From Lepidostoma basale (taxonomy: Eukaryota > Arthropoda > Insecta > Trichoptera > Lepidostomatidae), in contig JAHDVF020000418.1 of NCBI GenBank assembly GCA_022606425.2, forward strand, positions 496,001-560,000: DNA of 64,000 nt. Direction: 5' to 3'. Of this stretch, positions 41,216 through 51,149 are shown piece after piece (position 1 is the stretch's first letter; every line of letters begins with the position of its first letter). The notes under the pieces are model-generated. The model saw nothing but the letters and a program-made list of their open reading frames with translations, had not been told where the DNA came from and did no database searches. The position numbers and the translations under genes were made by a program.

Positions 41216-41740
41216 AGAACGCAAGAATGTATCTTGTACCGACCCTTATGTAGGGAAGCGAAGCATGGATCTGGCAAAAGAAGGATGAAAGTAGAATAAA
41301 TGCAGTAGAAATGGGATCTCGTAGACAAATGTGTGGATACTCTGTGTGTGATAGTGTCGAATGAAAATATACGAAGCGAATGCGGTGCGAATGATGGTGT
41401 TATGAACAAAATAATGAAAGGATCATTTAGATGATTTGGACACATGGAAAGAAGGAATGAAGAAAGAATGGTAAAAAATTATGTGTTAACGATGTAAATG
41501 GACCTAGAAATAGAAGGAGACCGAGGAAAACGTGAGGAAACTCAGAGAAATCGACGCGCGTGCATGACACGATGTATGAATGTTGAAGGAGCGAGAGAAA
41601 TGTGTCAGGAAAGAAAAGTGTGGCAGTCCATTCTTTCTGCCTACCCCTTCGGAGAGACGGCGTGATGGTTAGTTAATTCGTTTTAGTTAAGAGCGCATGA
41701 GAGATGGTTCGACATTAAGAAGACAAGATATTTGTCTTCT
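41215..41740 (+). repeat. RTE-A 3' half and LIN-C scrap
   Basis: GTACCGACCCTTATGTAGGG, ATCTGGCAAAAGAAGGATG, GAATGGACTG-type 3' blocks, end GGCGTGATGGTTAGTTAATT. 41690-41740 is a LIN-C scrap (GAGATGGTTCGACATTAAG). Confidence 0.75.
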
Positions 41741-41829
41741 GAACATATTTAACGGCTAGTTACATGTCTTACAAACTGAAAAAATGATGCTTCGTAAATG
41801 TCATTGATATCTTTCTACTTAAGAGAATA

Positions 41830-42070
41830 ACAATAATCATAGGACCCAGACATGACATGCAGAATGAACTTGGAGGCATAGAAACTCCGCCCAACAAGTG
41901 AGCAACCTCAGCCTCATAAGCACTGTAGGAGCTAGTTGGTTGATAAATGGATAATATTCTAGCTGGTCTGATGTTGGGAGCAAAAGGCGCAGGATCGAGG
42001 AGCTTGGAATATCATCAAGGAGGCTACTCTTCAAGAGTTGTATGACCATCTTAAGTATGTTAGATATCAT
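41830..42070 (+). repeat. LIN-E LINE fragment
   Basis: TAGGACCCAGACATGACATG, GGATAATATTCTAGCTGGTC, GGGAGCAAAAGGCGCAGGAT and CTTCAAGAGTTGTATGACC, a deleted copy of 1925-2345. Confidence 0.7.
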
Positions 42071-42217
42071 TTTATTGTCGCACCTGCAGTTAAGGGTGTT
42101 TGTACGTTTGGTTTGTTAAGATTAATTAAAATTTTAACTTAATTTATTAGATTTTACCAACATAATTGGAATTAGGTCGTTCAGAAAGAAATCAATTGTT
42201 TTAATTTTAACAAAAAG

Positions 42218-42223
42218 TTTATT
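42218..42223 (-). terminator. Polyadenylation signal of the coiled-coil gene
   Basis: AATAAA on the minus strand, 41 bases after the stop codon of the 42265-42666 gene. Confidence 0.6.
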
Positions 42224-42264
42224 TAAATAGCATAAAATATTGTATTAAGTGTAAAAACATATAT

Positions 42265-42666
42265 TTAAATTTCATTGTCAGACTCAAATGAGTTATTGCA
42301 TTCGATATTTAATTTCTCTGCACAGTTTTCTATTTGTAATGTGTCACTTTTCACATATCCAAAATCAGCTAAATGGTTTTCCATAATATCGAGTTGCTCT
42401 AGCATGACCATCACATCCTGTTCGGAGCTTTCGTACTCGTTTTTGAGATTGGAATTGATAACTTTCGCTTCTGAGGTCATTTTAGACATTGTTCTGTACA
42501 TTTCTTCTAATTCTGTAATCAAATTCTTAATGTATACGACGGAACTCTCCGAGACTTCGGAACTGACAAGTGAGAACAGCGATTTAGTTTTTATTTCCAG
42601 ACTTCGTTCTAAAGCGAGAACTTCACTTTCAATCGTTTCGGCGTGATTTCGAAGACGGGCGAACAT
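42265..42666 (-). CDS. Predicted coiled-coil protein, 133 residues, function unknown
   Basis: ATG to TAA without introns; A at -3 of the start. The sequence is MFARLRNHAETIESEVLALE at the N-terminus, with hydrophobic residues at heptad-like spacing to about residue 105 (ESEVLALERSLEIKTKSLF, IKNLITELEEMYRTMSKM, MVMLEQLDIMENHLADFGYV), then an acidic tail ending SFESDNEI. It has no signal peptide, transmembrane segment or Cys/His cluster. Composition (Glu, Ser, Leu, Met rich) and acidic tail fit a small subunit of an intracellular coiled-coil assembly such as kinetochore, augmin or BLOC-type complexes, but no family motif is recognised and none should be assigned. No repeat overlaps it and it has its own poly(A) signal, which argues for a real gene over a retrotransposon shadow. 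A processed retrocopy is possible because it has no introns. Confidence 0.7.
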   Translation of the reverse strand: MFARLRNHAETIESEVLALERSLEIKTKSLFSLVSSEVSESSVVYIKNLITELEEMYRTMSKMTSEAKVINSNLKNEYESSEQDVMVMLEQLDIMENHLADFGYVKSDTLQIENCAEKLNIECNNSFESDNEI

Positions 42667-42669
42667 TTT

Positions 42670-43640
42670 TTTTAATAAATAATATGTTCACTCTTCCTAT
42701 AAATAAATCTTAAGCGATCTTTCAACTTTCAAAACTCCAATACTCCTTATTCCGCGATTCCGTTTAAATTTTGAAAATATGTCAAAATACCACAGACAAT
42801 TTTAACAAACCATAGACATTCGATTATATAAGTTCTTAATGGTTCGAAGATTATGGGGCACTTTTTAATAAGGAATTGTAAATTCGACTTTTTAACATCC
42901 GTTTGTAAGCACACCCCATATTTTTTGGAATAAAATGCGTCAAATATCTGAATAAAAAAACATGGCATATCCATGGGAGGGTAGACCATACTTTCCCAAC
43001 GGGGGCGGTATCACCTGCGGATCTTTACATACGCTACAAGGGGGCGGAAGCGGGTCTAGAAGTTAATAGGGGGTGTGGTGTATGTATTTTGTGTCTTTAA
43101 CCTTTCCCTTACGGTGTTAAAATAAAAACGCGCGTTCCTATGTTGGGTAGTCAATACCCAATAAAAAATTAGCGATTTTAAATTGGAAAAATAAGAACAT
43201 TCATAGCTAATCCCCTTAATTAATTATAATTGAAGTTGAAAATTATTATAATTGAGATTTATTTGCTCAAAATATAAAAAAAAAACCATCTGGCAACGCT
43301 CACGGGACGGTCTGGTTGCAAGCCCGAAAACTGCCGGGCAGTGAGAACATTGAACTCCTCGCGCTTCCACAGTGAAGCGATGAGATGCGAATATAGTGTC
43401 GCGCACTCAGCGCTACGAATTTCGTTTCCGATGTTCACAAAATACCTCCGATGCGCTTGATAAATTCTGATTATTATAATTTTTTTTTTTTAATCAATGC
43501 GTAAATATATTATGTGATATTGAGGGTTATTAGAAGCAACTTTCAACTTTTCGTTTTTCTAATTATCAAGGGGCAATGGTCCAGAAAAGGTAGAAAACCT
43601 ATGGCGTAGGTAAATAGGATAGACTGCCAGATTTCAATTT
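42670..43640. other. AT-rich intergenic stretch with short G-rich patch
   Basis: At 42997-43077 GGGGGCGGTATCACC and AAGGGGGCGGAAGCGGG recall the 23.3-23.7 kb minisatellite. 43280-43440 is GC-richer (GGCAACGCTCACGGGACGG). No gene defended. Confidence 0.4.
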
Positions 43641-43725
43641 GTATTTTGACTTACCTCTCGAGATTTCTCCACATCCATACGTCGCGTCAAACACACGCCG
43701 TATGGATGTGGAGTGGAATGCCAGT
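43640..43725 (-). repeat. RTE-A scrap
   Basis: GACTTACCTCTCGAGATTTC-type words and ACATCCATACGTCGCGTCAA, strongly decayed. 43725-44270 is AT-rich, with a PLE-D scrap (ACACCATTGCTCAAGCAATA) at 44045. Confidence 0.4.
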
Positions 43726-44269
43726 CTCTTTTTTCACGTACGAGTGGCTAATGAAACACAAGCGAGTCGACAAAAAAATAATTTATTATAAATAAAATTA
43801 TTTAAATTTTTACAATGTTAAGCTGCCTAATAATATACCAAAAATATTTCTTCGTGCTCCTTATAGTAGCACGCTCTAGATGTTACAAAAATATAAACAA
43901 TCAACTCTCAACTATCAAATGTACGGATAGGCAAACAAAACTCCACACACCCCCCTTTCAACGCTACAACTACATACAATAATTTCTCTCATAACAATGC
44001 ATTATCTATAATAAGAAATAAGAGGTAATAGCGTGGAGTTTAACACCATTGCTCAAGCAATAATTATTAAGTAATTTGTGACAATAGGGCGAATAAAATT
44101 TGTTTTACAAATATTATTTATTTCTAGAAACCATCTTTAACTTTTAAGCGTTTTGGACCGAGGCTCATAGTACCAATAAACTAAAGGTTAAAAAAAACTT
44201 AAAACTAATACAATTGAAAACAAAATTTTCAATTAACAATGCGTAAAAGCAGAAATGTTCAGGAATACA

Positions 44270-44445
44270 TGGACAGACAGAGTGACGAACAGATGTCCTG
44301 GCTGCGCAATGTGAGGGAATGGACGGGAATCGGAACTGTGGAGGAGCTATTCCGGACAGCGCAGGATAGGGAAGAGTTTACCAGAGTGATCGCCAACGTC
44401 GGGGGGACCTGACAGGGCACTTTAAGAAGAAGAAAAGCAGAAACA
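44270..44445 (+). repeat. LIN-B LINE 3' end
   Basis: SWLRNVREWTGIGTVEELFR and TAQDREEFTRVIANVGGT codons, then GGGCACTTTAAGAAGAAGAA. Closest to 17.5 kb. Confidence 0.75.
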
Positions 44446-44627
44446 AGCAACTGATTTCTTGAATACAGCAACACTACTGTCAAGTTTTTTGCGTCCACTA
44501 GAGGTCTCTTATACTCCGCGAATCCTGGGCAATGTGACCGCTGACATTACCACCAGGGTCATAGCAAATAGGTAGTGGACAAATGACAAATTTCTAGCAT
44601 CATAAAACTGGATTCACTCGTCTAAGG

Positions 44628-45032
44628 CAGTGCTCCGCAACCAGTGTGGTGTGAGCCGGATGCAGGTGTGCCGCGGTAAAATACATAATGAAAAAATATT
44701 TAGTTATAGTCGAAAGTCGTGAATTGCGAAAGAGTCGACTCTTTCGTAGATCAGCCCAGGAGACGTTGGTGACCTTTTTATTTATGTTTTTTTTTAGCTC
44801 ATTCAGCTTTTTAGTGAAAATCTGACGGGATATTTTTTGTTGGCGAACTTTTTTTAGGCCATTCTTGAAAAATCGAACATTCGATCCCGAATGAGCTAAA
44901 AAAAAAGGTCCCCAACATCTCTGCTGAGCTGATTAACGCCCACGCCTAGACCGAATTTTAGCTTAAGGTGTGCCGCGGAATTCTAGGAAGAACTTAGGTG
45001 TGCCGTACGTGAGAAAAGGTTGCGGAGCACTG
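44628..45032. mobile_element. hAT MITE, intact, 405 bp
   Basis: Perfect 15-base terminal inverted repeats CAGTGCTCCGCAACC and GGTTGCGGAGCACTG, flanked by a perfect 8-base target duplication GTCTAAGG (44620-44627 and 45033-45040). No coding capacity. The termini match the CAGTG-type ends of the Buster/Zaphod branch of hAT. An internal inverted repeat (GAGCTAAAAAAA-type) surrounds about 44800 and 44890. Confidence 0.92.
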
Positions 45033-45040
45033 GTCTAAGG

Positions 45041-45405
45041 GAAGAAAACTTTAACTGAAAATCATCCAAAGGGGAAACCACTCTGGATAGCAGGTCATCG
45101 CTGAGAGAGCCATGCTGGGTATTAGCCTGCGGGACAGAGTCAGGAATGTGGACATACGAACCAGGACAAAAATATCCAACGTCTTCAAGTTGGCCACAAT
45201 CCTTAAGTGGCGTTGTGCAGGACTCATCGCTCGTGTTCCAGATGAAAAGTGGACAAGGCGACTGCTGTGATGGTGCCCAAGGACGGGAAGTGCTTGGATG
45301 CGGATCGCTCAGGATAGAAGGGCGTGGAAAATACAAGAGGAGGCCTACGTCCAGGAGTGGACGGCCACAACAGGCTGAAGAAGAAGGTCATCACTATGAA
45401 GAAGA
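45041..45405 (+). repeat. LIN-G LINE 3' end
   Basis: AMLGISLRDRVRNVDIRTRT coding, KWRCAGLIARVPDEKWTRRL, then a run ending IQEEAYVQEWTATTG and stop. Layout of an RTE-like C-terminus. Confidence 0.65.
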
Positions 45406-45449
45406 ATCAATTGCCTCTTCTTCAGTGACATGACACTGAAAGAAGAAGA

Positions 45450-45750
45450 TACCCGTCAGACCGTATCCAGGTTATTCCGACGTATCTGTTCATCATCCTT
45501 CCACCGTAGTTGCGGTCGCCCTGCACTTCTCTTTGCCGTCCACGGTCTCCAAGTCAGCAGTCTTCTTGTCCACTTTTTACCTGAGCTTCTGGCTACGTGA
45601 TCTGCCCATTGCCATTTTAGAGTCGCCAACCGGTGGATGATATCTGTGACCTTTGTTTTTTCTCTCACCGTATCGTTTCTGACTCTGTCCCTTAGGCTTA
45701 TTCCTAACATGGCTCTTTGGGTCACTCGTAGTTTTTCACACTTTAAACGT
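45450..45750 (-). repeat. LIN-G relative, minus strand
   Basis: TQRAMLGISLRDRVRNDTVR, KWQWADHVARSSGKKWTRRL and AGRPQLRWKDDEQIRRNNLD, 89 codons open. It is inverted relative to the neighbour at 45041-45405. 45750-46225 has no gene. Confidence 0.7.
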
Positions 45751-46224
45751 TTAGGGCGATAATATTATACTTTTCTGCTTTTGCATATTGTTAAGAAAGT
45801 GTACACAAAAATAAATGTTTCCAATTATTATTTATAAATGTATCAAATAACTATAGAATTATACATTTTATCAACATTAATATTTATTTATAAATCAAAA
45901 TAACCCCAAATATGGAATGTTTTTTAGGTTATAAAAGAGACAATTCACAAATTATATTATCTAAAACATTAGATATCTGCATTGCGTTACAAGTATCTTT
46001 GAAAGAAGTTTCGGAGATCGTAGCATATTCCATCTTCATGATGGACATGGACATAGGCTAGATCCCAGAAAATATAATTCTGTCAACCGTGACGATCTAC
46101 GCGCATGCGATTTACAAAGTACACGATATGAACACGTATAAACATATAACAATCATACGTTTTCCACAATCTGTTGTTAGTTTTATAAAAGGGAACAACA
46201 TTACACTTATTTCCGTTGCAGGGG

Positions 46225-46555
46225 CATAACATATGTATGTTTATAAATAGGTGCCTTCGCTCAATATTCAAGCTCTATTGGCCCCAAACAGTGTTAAATG
46301 CTGTCATCTGGACCATGGCAGGCGAAAAGCCAATTAGAGAACAAGTCGCTAGATGCAAATGGCAGTGGATCGGTCACCGATACGGAACCCAGCCTGCATC
46401 GCTCGGGGCGCACTAGACTCGTAAGAGGAAGCGAGGCAGACCTAGATCCACCTGGAGAAGAGCCCTGCAGGACGAGGTTAAAGCAGCAGGCCTCGCTTGG
46501 GATGATGTTAGGCATCAGGCATGCGGTAGAGTCGAGTGAAGGTTCCTTGATTCCC
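46225..46555 (+). repeat. LIN-F LINE fragment
   Basis: MFINRCLRSIFKLYWPQTVL, WTMAGEKPIREQVARCKWQW, then frameshifted RKRGRPRSTWRRALQDEVKA-type blocks and GIRHAVESSEGSL. Colinear with 62.4-63.1 kb. Confidence 0.75.
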
Positions 46556-46559
46556 ATTA

Positions 46560-47160
46560 AACACAATAAAACTGACATTACTATACTAAAACCTTTTTTT
46601 TTTTTAATATCTCTAACAACAGTATGCGAAAAATGTATCTTTCCATCAATACAAGAATAAACAAAGAATCCATCTTTACATTGGAAACACCAAATAACAA
46701 GCGTGTTTTTCAATAATGACTATATTAACTCTTTTGTTGCCGAATATCCACTAGCGAGAAGCGCCGAATCCGGCGGATCATAGCCATAATTTATAAGACA
46801 ATTATACATGTTTTAGACAGAGTGTAAGAGAGTGAGTCAGTGCTACATTTGAATATATTTTTAATAAAAAAGCATGTTCAGAATTTTTTTTTACATATGG
46901 CCAAGCCATAGAGGGCTCCCTCCTCACTCCTTCACTCCTTCACTCCTGCACTCCCTAGGCCCGTCCCCCGTCCATGCGGGACTTATGTTAAATAATAATA
47001 ATATATGTATATTTGCAACCAAGAGGGACCCAGACCACATTTAAGCTACGCTACTCTCCCTCGATGTCCCGCCGTACACACATAGCAATACACATATTTA
47101 GAATTAAAAGATTTCATTAAATGTAATAAAAAACATTGCTGTTCTTTTGTAGTTAATAGG
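46560..47160. other. No gene; AT-rich with a C-rich patch
   Basis: 46905-46980 has CTCCTCACTCCTTCACTCC, a short CTTCACTCC tandem, followed by GGCCCGTCCCCCGTCCATGC. Otherwise AT-rich. Confidence 0.4.
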
Positions 47161-47274
47161 TACTGTGTAAAAAAGAATAGTGGAGAGTCAGCCATTAAAG
47201 GTCATACATTTATCAGTTTTGTTTAGACTGCATGCATTACTCATAGTGTCTGGACTCGGTTGGAAATATATGAT

Positions 47275-47625
47275 AGGAAATATATTCAACACCATTAGAT
47301 TTCTTTTTGTAGGGTTATTTGAAATCAAAGGTCTATGTCAACAAGTCCACAACCATCCGTGCATTACAGGAGGAAATTAAACGCTGCATCAATGAAATTT
47401 AGACACATTTATGCAAAATGGTCATGAAAATTATCGACAAAAGAGTGCGTATGTGCCAACAAAGCCGTGGAGGCCATTTGCCCAATGTGTTATTTCATAA
47501 ATAACCATATACTATGTACTTTATGATTCAATAATAAAAAAACAATCTAAAGACTTAAAACTGTGTTTTCTATTTAATTCAAATCTTGCTTTAATTTTTG
47601 GGATGACCCTATATAAATATGACGG
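47275..47625 (+). pseudogene. Tc1/mariner-type transposase C-terminus, decayed
   Basis: The plus-strand frame reads TPLDFFL, stop, GYLKSKVYVNKSTTIRALQE, EIKRCINEI, stop, THLCKMVMKIIDKRVRMCQQ, SRGGHLPNVLFHK, stop. This is the DDE-domain end (DLTPLDFFLWG followed by the C-terminal helices) with two in-frame stops. GGGATGACCCTATAT at 47600-47614 may be the terminal repeat. Confidence 0.75.
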
Positions 47626-48054
47626 TGGTCGTAAGAATGACGGCTACTGGCCGTGCACTTTTTTACACTGTGCGTACGAAACTACAGTAGTAAGTTTTTG
47701 TGTCGCTCTTGACCCAGAAATATATGCCACCTGTACATCAAAGTAGCCAACATAAAATGATATAATACATTTGACTATTGGCATAGTAATCCCAAAAGTG
47801 TGGGCAACCAAAGAGTTAATACTAACTAATTAAAATATATATATTTTTTATACATTTTTTCCCTAATTGTAAGAATTTTTTATACAAATTATTGCACTTG
47901 TACAATAGCGTTTTTATTTTATTATTATATTATTGAAAATTAGCTTTACATTTCATAAATGGATGGCTTAATATTTAAATATAATTAATTATTAAATAAA
48001 AATTATTACTTTAAACATTTTCAATCAACTTTGTTTATTGATGGGGCAGTACAC

Positions 48055-48295
48055 CTCTGTTCCTTTTATCAAATAAGTTTTGACACACCTCTCTAGCTTC
48101 CTCCACTTTCGTACAGCGAGTCATACACGCACGTCGATTCCAACCTTTGACCAACCTTTAAAATTAGATTTATTTGGTCATGCGATGTTTTCCTCGATCT
48201 ACCTCGACTCCGTAATCAATTTACATATACTTTTTTAACCATTCTTTCTTTACCAATGCGCTCCATGTCTAAACCAACGTAGCGGGCAAAGAGTT
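48055..48295 (-). repeat. RTE-A fragment
   Basis: Minus strand, GACACACCTCTCTAGCTTCC to CTCCATGTCTAAACCAACG; the 3' terminus is missing. 47625-48055 is AT-rich without a gene. Confidence 0.75.
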
Positions 48296-48438
48296 CATTA
48301 AAATCAAACACATGAGACTTAAATCTAACAACAATTAACAAATAATTTAATGAGCAACAGATTATTAAAAAATGGTAGGCTATACTATAAACAAAAACAA
48401 CAGTGTTCCAAAATTAAATGTTATGAAAAAGCATAATA

Positions 48439-49309
48439 CAGTAGAACATCGACACGTTGAAACTCGAACAAAGAGGGAGACTGACTGTCCGTAGGATGCA
48501 GGGGAGAACGTTAAGAGGGAGGAGAAGGATAGTGCAACCAGTGGCGGTACGTCCATACAAGCCGAGAAGCCGGGCTTGCCTTAAAAAGATCTGTAATAAA
48601 ACAATGTTTTTTCCGCGATTTTGAGCCGTCTACGAATAAAAGAACATTTTAAATTTCACGGGAGTTAAAGCGTTTAATTCGTTGCGTTGCAAATGACTCC
48701 TCCGATATGACCTACGTGTATGTTTTGTTTCACTCATACGTAGATGAGATGAGCGCGAAATGGCCTACGTCCACATGTTTTGTTTCATGTTTTCGATGGG
48801 CTTCATATTGGGCTTGCAAAATGTAAAAGGGTATTTGTCGCACTTATGTAGTTTTGGCTTGTAATCATATAGCTAGGTGTAATATATACCAGGAGATATC
48901 CACAATTTTTTGTATGGATTTGAAGCCGGGCTTTATCACTCTGAAGTATGTTACTTTTCGATGTGTCACGAACTTCATTTCTACTGTCAGAATGTTATCT
49001 GTCATTTACGTGTGCAGAAATGTTATGAACAGAAAGATTATGTGATTTCTTTATGAATATTTATTTATAATTCTTGTTTCGGTGTTAACAAATTTATTAT
49101 TATTGTCTATTTACAGCTTATTATTAATTATATTTCTTCTTGTATTTGTAAATACATTATTATATTATACAAGAACATGAGAAATACTGGCTACTGGTGA
49201 GGTAAGCTTATTCATGCGTAGGTCACGGCACAGAACACTTCGTCATTGCGGCTTGTCCGGATAATTGACGTTCCGGTTAACTAACATCCGGATAAACGAC
49301 GTTCTTCTG
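48439..49309. mobile_element. Pogo/Tigger-like element with nested hAT-like sequence
   Basis: Ends CAGTAGAACATCG and (reverse) CAGAAGAACGTCG, with TA on both sides, fit pogo-type termini. GTCCGGATAATTGACG and ATCCGGATAAACGACG near the right end are typical subterminal words. From 48539 to about 49186 the inside is a CAGTGGCGGTACG-ended repeat shared with 61153-62282. No transposase frame. Confidence 0.55.
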
Positions 49310-49609
49310 TATCTTGTTTGTATAGAGCAAGTAATTTTGGAACGCGGTGTACAATAACAAGGTTTTTAATAATCGAACGCAAAAGCAGAAAAGGGACATT
49401 TAATTTAATAAAAATTGTCAATACATTCACATGATTGACAATCCCAATCGATGTTTCGTTGGTTCATTTACTGTCAATTGATTGTATCAATGAAAATCAA
49501 TCATGAAGACATTGACAATTGAAGGCTGATCATTACAATGGTGGCAGGTATCAGAGTTTTTGATCCCAATTGGTGTTAAACATAAAAGGCATTGTGCAAA
49601 CTATAGGTT

Positions 49610-49805
49610 TGTCTTTTTGTTCCTGGCCACCAGAACCAACCTGCCTCTGGTGACACTGGTGGGAAGAGCAATAAATCTACTGAAAACGATCTGCTCGGAG
49701 ATCAATGTCTTTCATATTAGTGAATGTACATTCAGAAGACAAATACTCTTGACTTAAGAGAGTATCTACCCTTCCTGCAATGGAAGCATCTCTCATACGT
49801 TCCTG
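49610..49805 (+). repeat. LIN-C 3' fragment
   Basis: RTNLPLVTLVGRAINLLKTI, SEINVFHISECTFRRQILLT coding, ending in GAAGCATCTCTCATACG. Confidence 0.75.
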
Positions 49806-50045
49806 AATGACATGTTTTTGCCTTTCTAAGGCATTATCAAATGTTTTTTTAAGGCATTATCAAATGTCTTTGTAAGGCATTATCAAATGTTTTTTTAAGG
49901 CATTATCAAATGTTTTTTTAAGGCATTATCATTTGATAATGCCTTAGGCAGGTGAAACATGTCATTTGCATAAAATATATTAAAACTTGTAAAAAAAATA
50001 CAGATGATTTCATTTCATAAAGACTTTAGTTGAAAATAAAACTCG
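49805..50045. mobile_element. PLE-D inverted pair with internal 23-base tandem array
   Basis: The left arm is truncated (GAATGACATGTTTTTGCC). Units starting AAGGCATTATCAAATG occur at 49828, 49851, 49874 and 49897. The right arm from 49932 has TTTGATAATGCC, TTAGGCA, GGTGAAACATGTCATTTGCA. The flank AAAACTTGTAAAAAAAATAC follows. Confidence 0.7.
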
Positions 50046-50113
50046 TAAATGCTTGAATTAAAGTATTTTCTGTTTGATAATTATACAAACAAGCGAGAGA
50101 ACGAAAATAACAT

Positions 50114-50126
50114 TTTATTATTTATT
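50114..50126 (-). terminator. ACC: Polyadenylation signals of ACC
   Basis: Two minus-strand AATAAA hexamers (50126-50121 and 50119-50114) about 150 bases after the ACC stop codon. Confidence 0.65.
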
Positions 50127-50271
50127 CATTTGACTATATCATCGATGAATAATTAATTAAAACGCGTCGGCAACTGAAACGTCCTTGTTCCGCTTTCGCA
50201 CCCGGTCAAGAAGTAAAGTTGTACATGGATTGATTGTACTAGAATAGCAATGGGATCCGTGGGATGGATCC

Positions 50272-50403
50272 TCACTGCGTGGGCTGCGTCTTGTCCTCTT
50301 CCAGTTCCACCTGCGTCAGGGTCCTGATAATCTCGGCCCGCTGCGAGGGAGACAAGCGGCGACACAGCTCCGAGGCCGCCTCCATGGCCACCTCCGGGCA
50401 GAT
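50272..50403 (-). CDS. ACC: Acetyl-CoA carboxylase, last exon
   Basis: 43 codons and TGA; acceptor CCCCCAG. ICPEVAMEAASELCRRLSPS and QRAEIIRTLTQ correspond to the conserved C-terminal helices of animal ACC (the region reading SPTQRAEVIRIL in vertebrates). The terminal QVELEEDKTQPTQ is acidic and lineage-specific. Confidence 0.93.
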   Translation of the reverse strand: MCPEVAMEAASELCRRLSPSQRAEIIRTLTQVELEEDKTQPTQ

Positions 50404-50503
50404 CTGGGGGAACAAGCAATTCGGAGATAATCAAACATAATAAATAAAAAAATGACTGTCTACTTATGCACGTACGTACGTTAGAAGTTATACTGCTTTG
50501 ACT

Positions 50504-50935
50504 TTAACCCTTATCATCCATTATTTTTTGATATTGTTTGTCAGCCAACTCTAATTTAAATAATGTCAAAATATTAATTTATTGATAGGTAGTTACAAAA
50601 TAAATCGTTAAAAATTCATTTGTAATGATTTATTCTTCAAATAAAAAACAATTTACAAAAAACATTATGGAATACTTATAGTTTTGCATTCTGTGGTACT
50701 TTTTAAAACAATCTCCAGGATGGAGACCAGGTTTTCTGGAACAGGTCTCACAAAACCATACTGTATCCCGTCTTCCCCCTGGAATCTTTCTGTTACTGCA
50801 CACAGTACAATCTTTAGAACCATTGTTCAGTTTCGCAATGAATCTCTAATCGCTTCTCTGCATGACGTATCACGCCAAGTTCCCGCCATTTTAGGTTATG
50901 TGAATTTGCAAGGATTATTTTATAGTAAAATAAAG
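50504..50935 (-). pseudogene. PiggyBac-like transposon 3' end with transposase zinc-binding C-terminus
   Basis: In the last ACC intron, minus strand. The frame gives IAKLNNGSKDCTVCSNRKIP, GGRRDTVWFCETCSRKPGLH and PGDCFKKYHRMQNYK: the Cys-rich (C-x2-C ... C-x2-C ... C-F-x2-Y-H) tail found in piggyBac transposases. The element ends in GGG next to TTAA (50504-50507), the piggyBac terminus and target rule. The catalytic DDD domain is gone. Confidence 0.8.
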
Positions 50936-50973
50936 ACCGTGTGACAATCATACTGCCGTCAGATTGTACTCAC

Positions 50974-51114
50974 ATCGAGGCTCTCCTTGATTCGGCTGAT
51001 CTGGGCGTCCTTGGTGACGGCGCAGATGTTCTGGTTGATGACGGACTGCGGGTCCGAGAGCTGCTTCTCCAGCCACTCGCACACCGACTGGTTGCTGGTC
51101 TCCCACTGGTAGCC
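50974..51114 (-). CDS. ACC: Acetyl-CoA carboxylase exon (third-C-terminal part of CT domain)
   Basis: 47 codons, phase 0/0; acceptor TTTGCAG, donor GTGAGT. GYQWETSNQSVCEWLEKQLS and AVTKDAQISRIKESLD align with the vertebrate AEWLEKQL segment. Confidence 0.93.
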
Positions 51115-51149
51115 CTGCAAAAATATCCAAAAAGAGTGTTCATATATAT

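Noticed and set aside
42747..42989. 80-codon minus frame upstream of the coiled-coil gene
   Set aside because: AT-driven frame with no motif, poor codon character and no splice or start support.
46010..46055. Sixth hammerhead-like motif (minus strand, TGAAGATGGA ... TCTCCGAAAC)
   Set aside because: Core C3 is A, there is no GTC, and stem I and stem III do not pair; at most a very decayed relic.
49828..49945. CRISPR-like direct repeats
   Set aside because: Units are contiguous without unique spacers, and the setting is a eukaryotic transposon.
50684..50944. 86-codon plus-strand frame
   Set aside because: It is antisense to the piggyBac C-terminal Cys-rich region, which has a recognisable motif.
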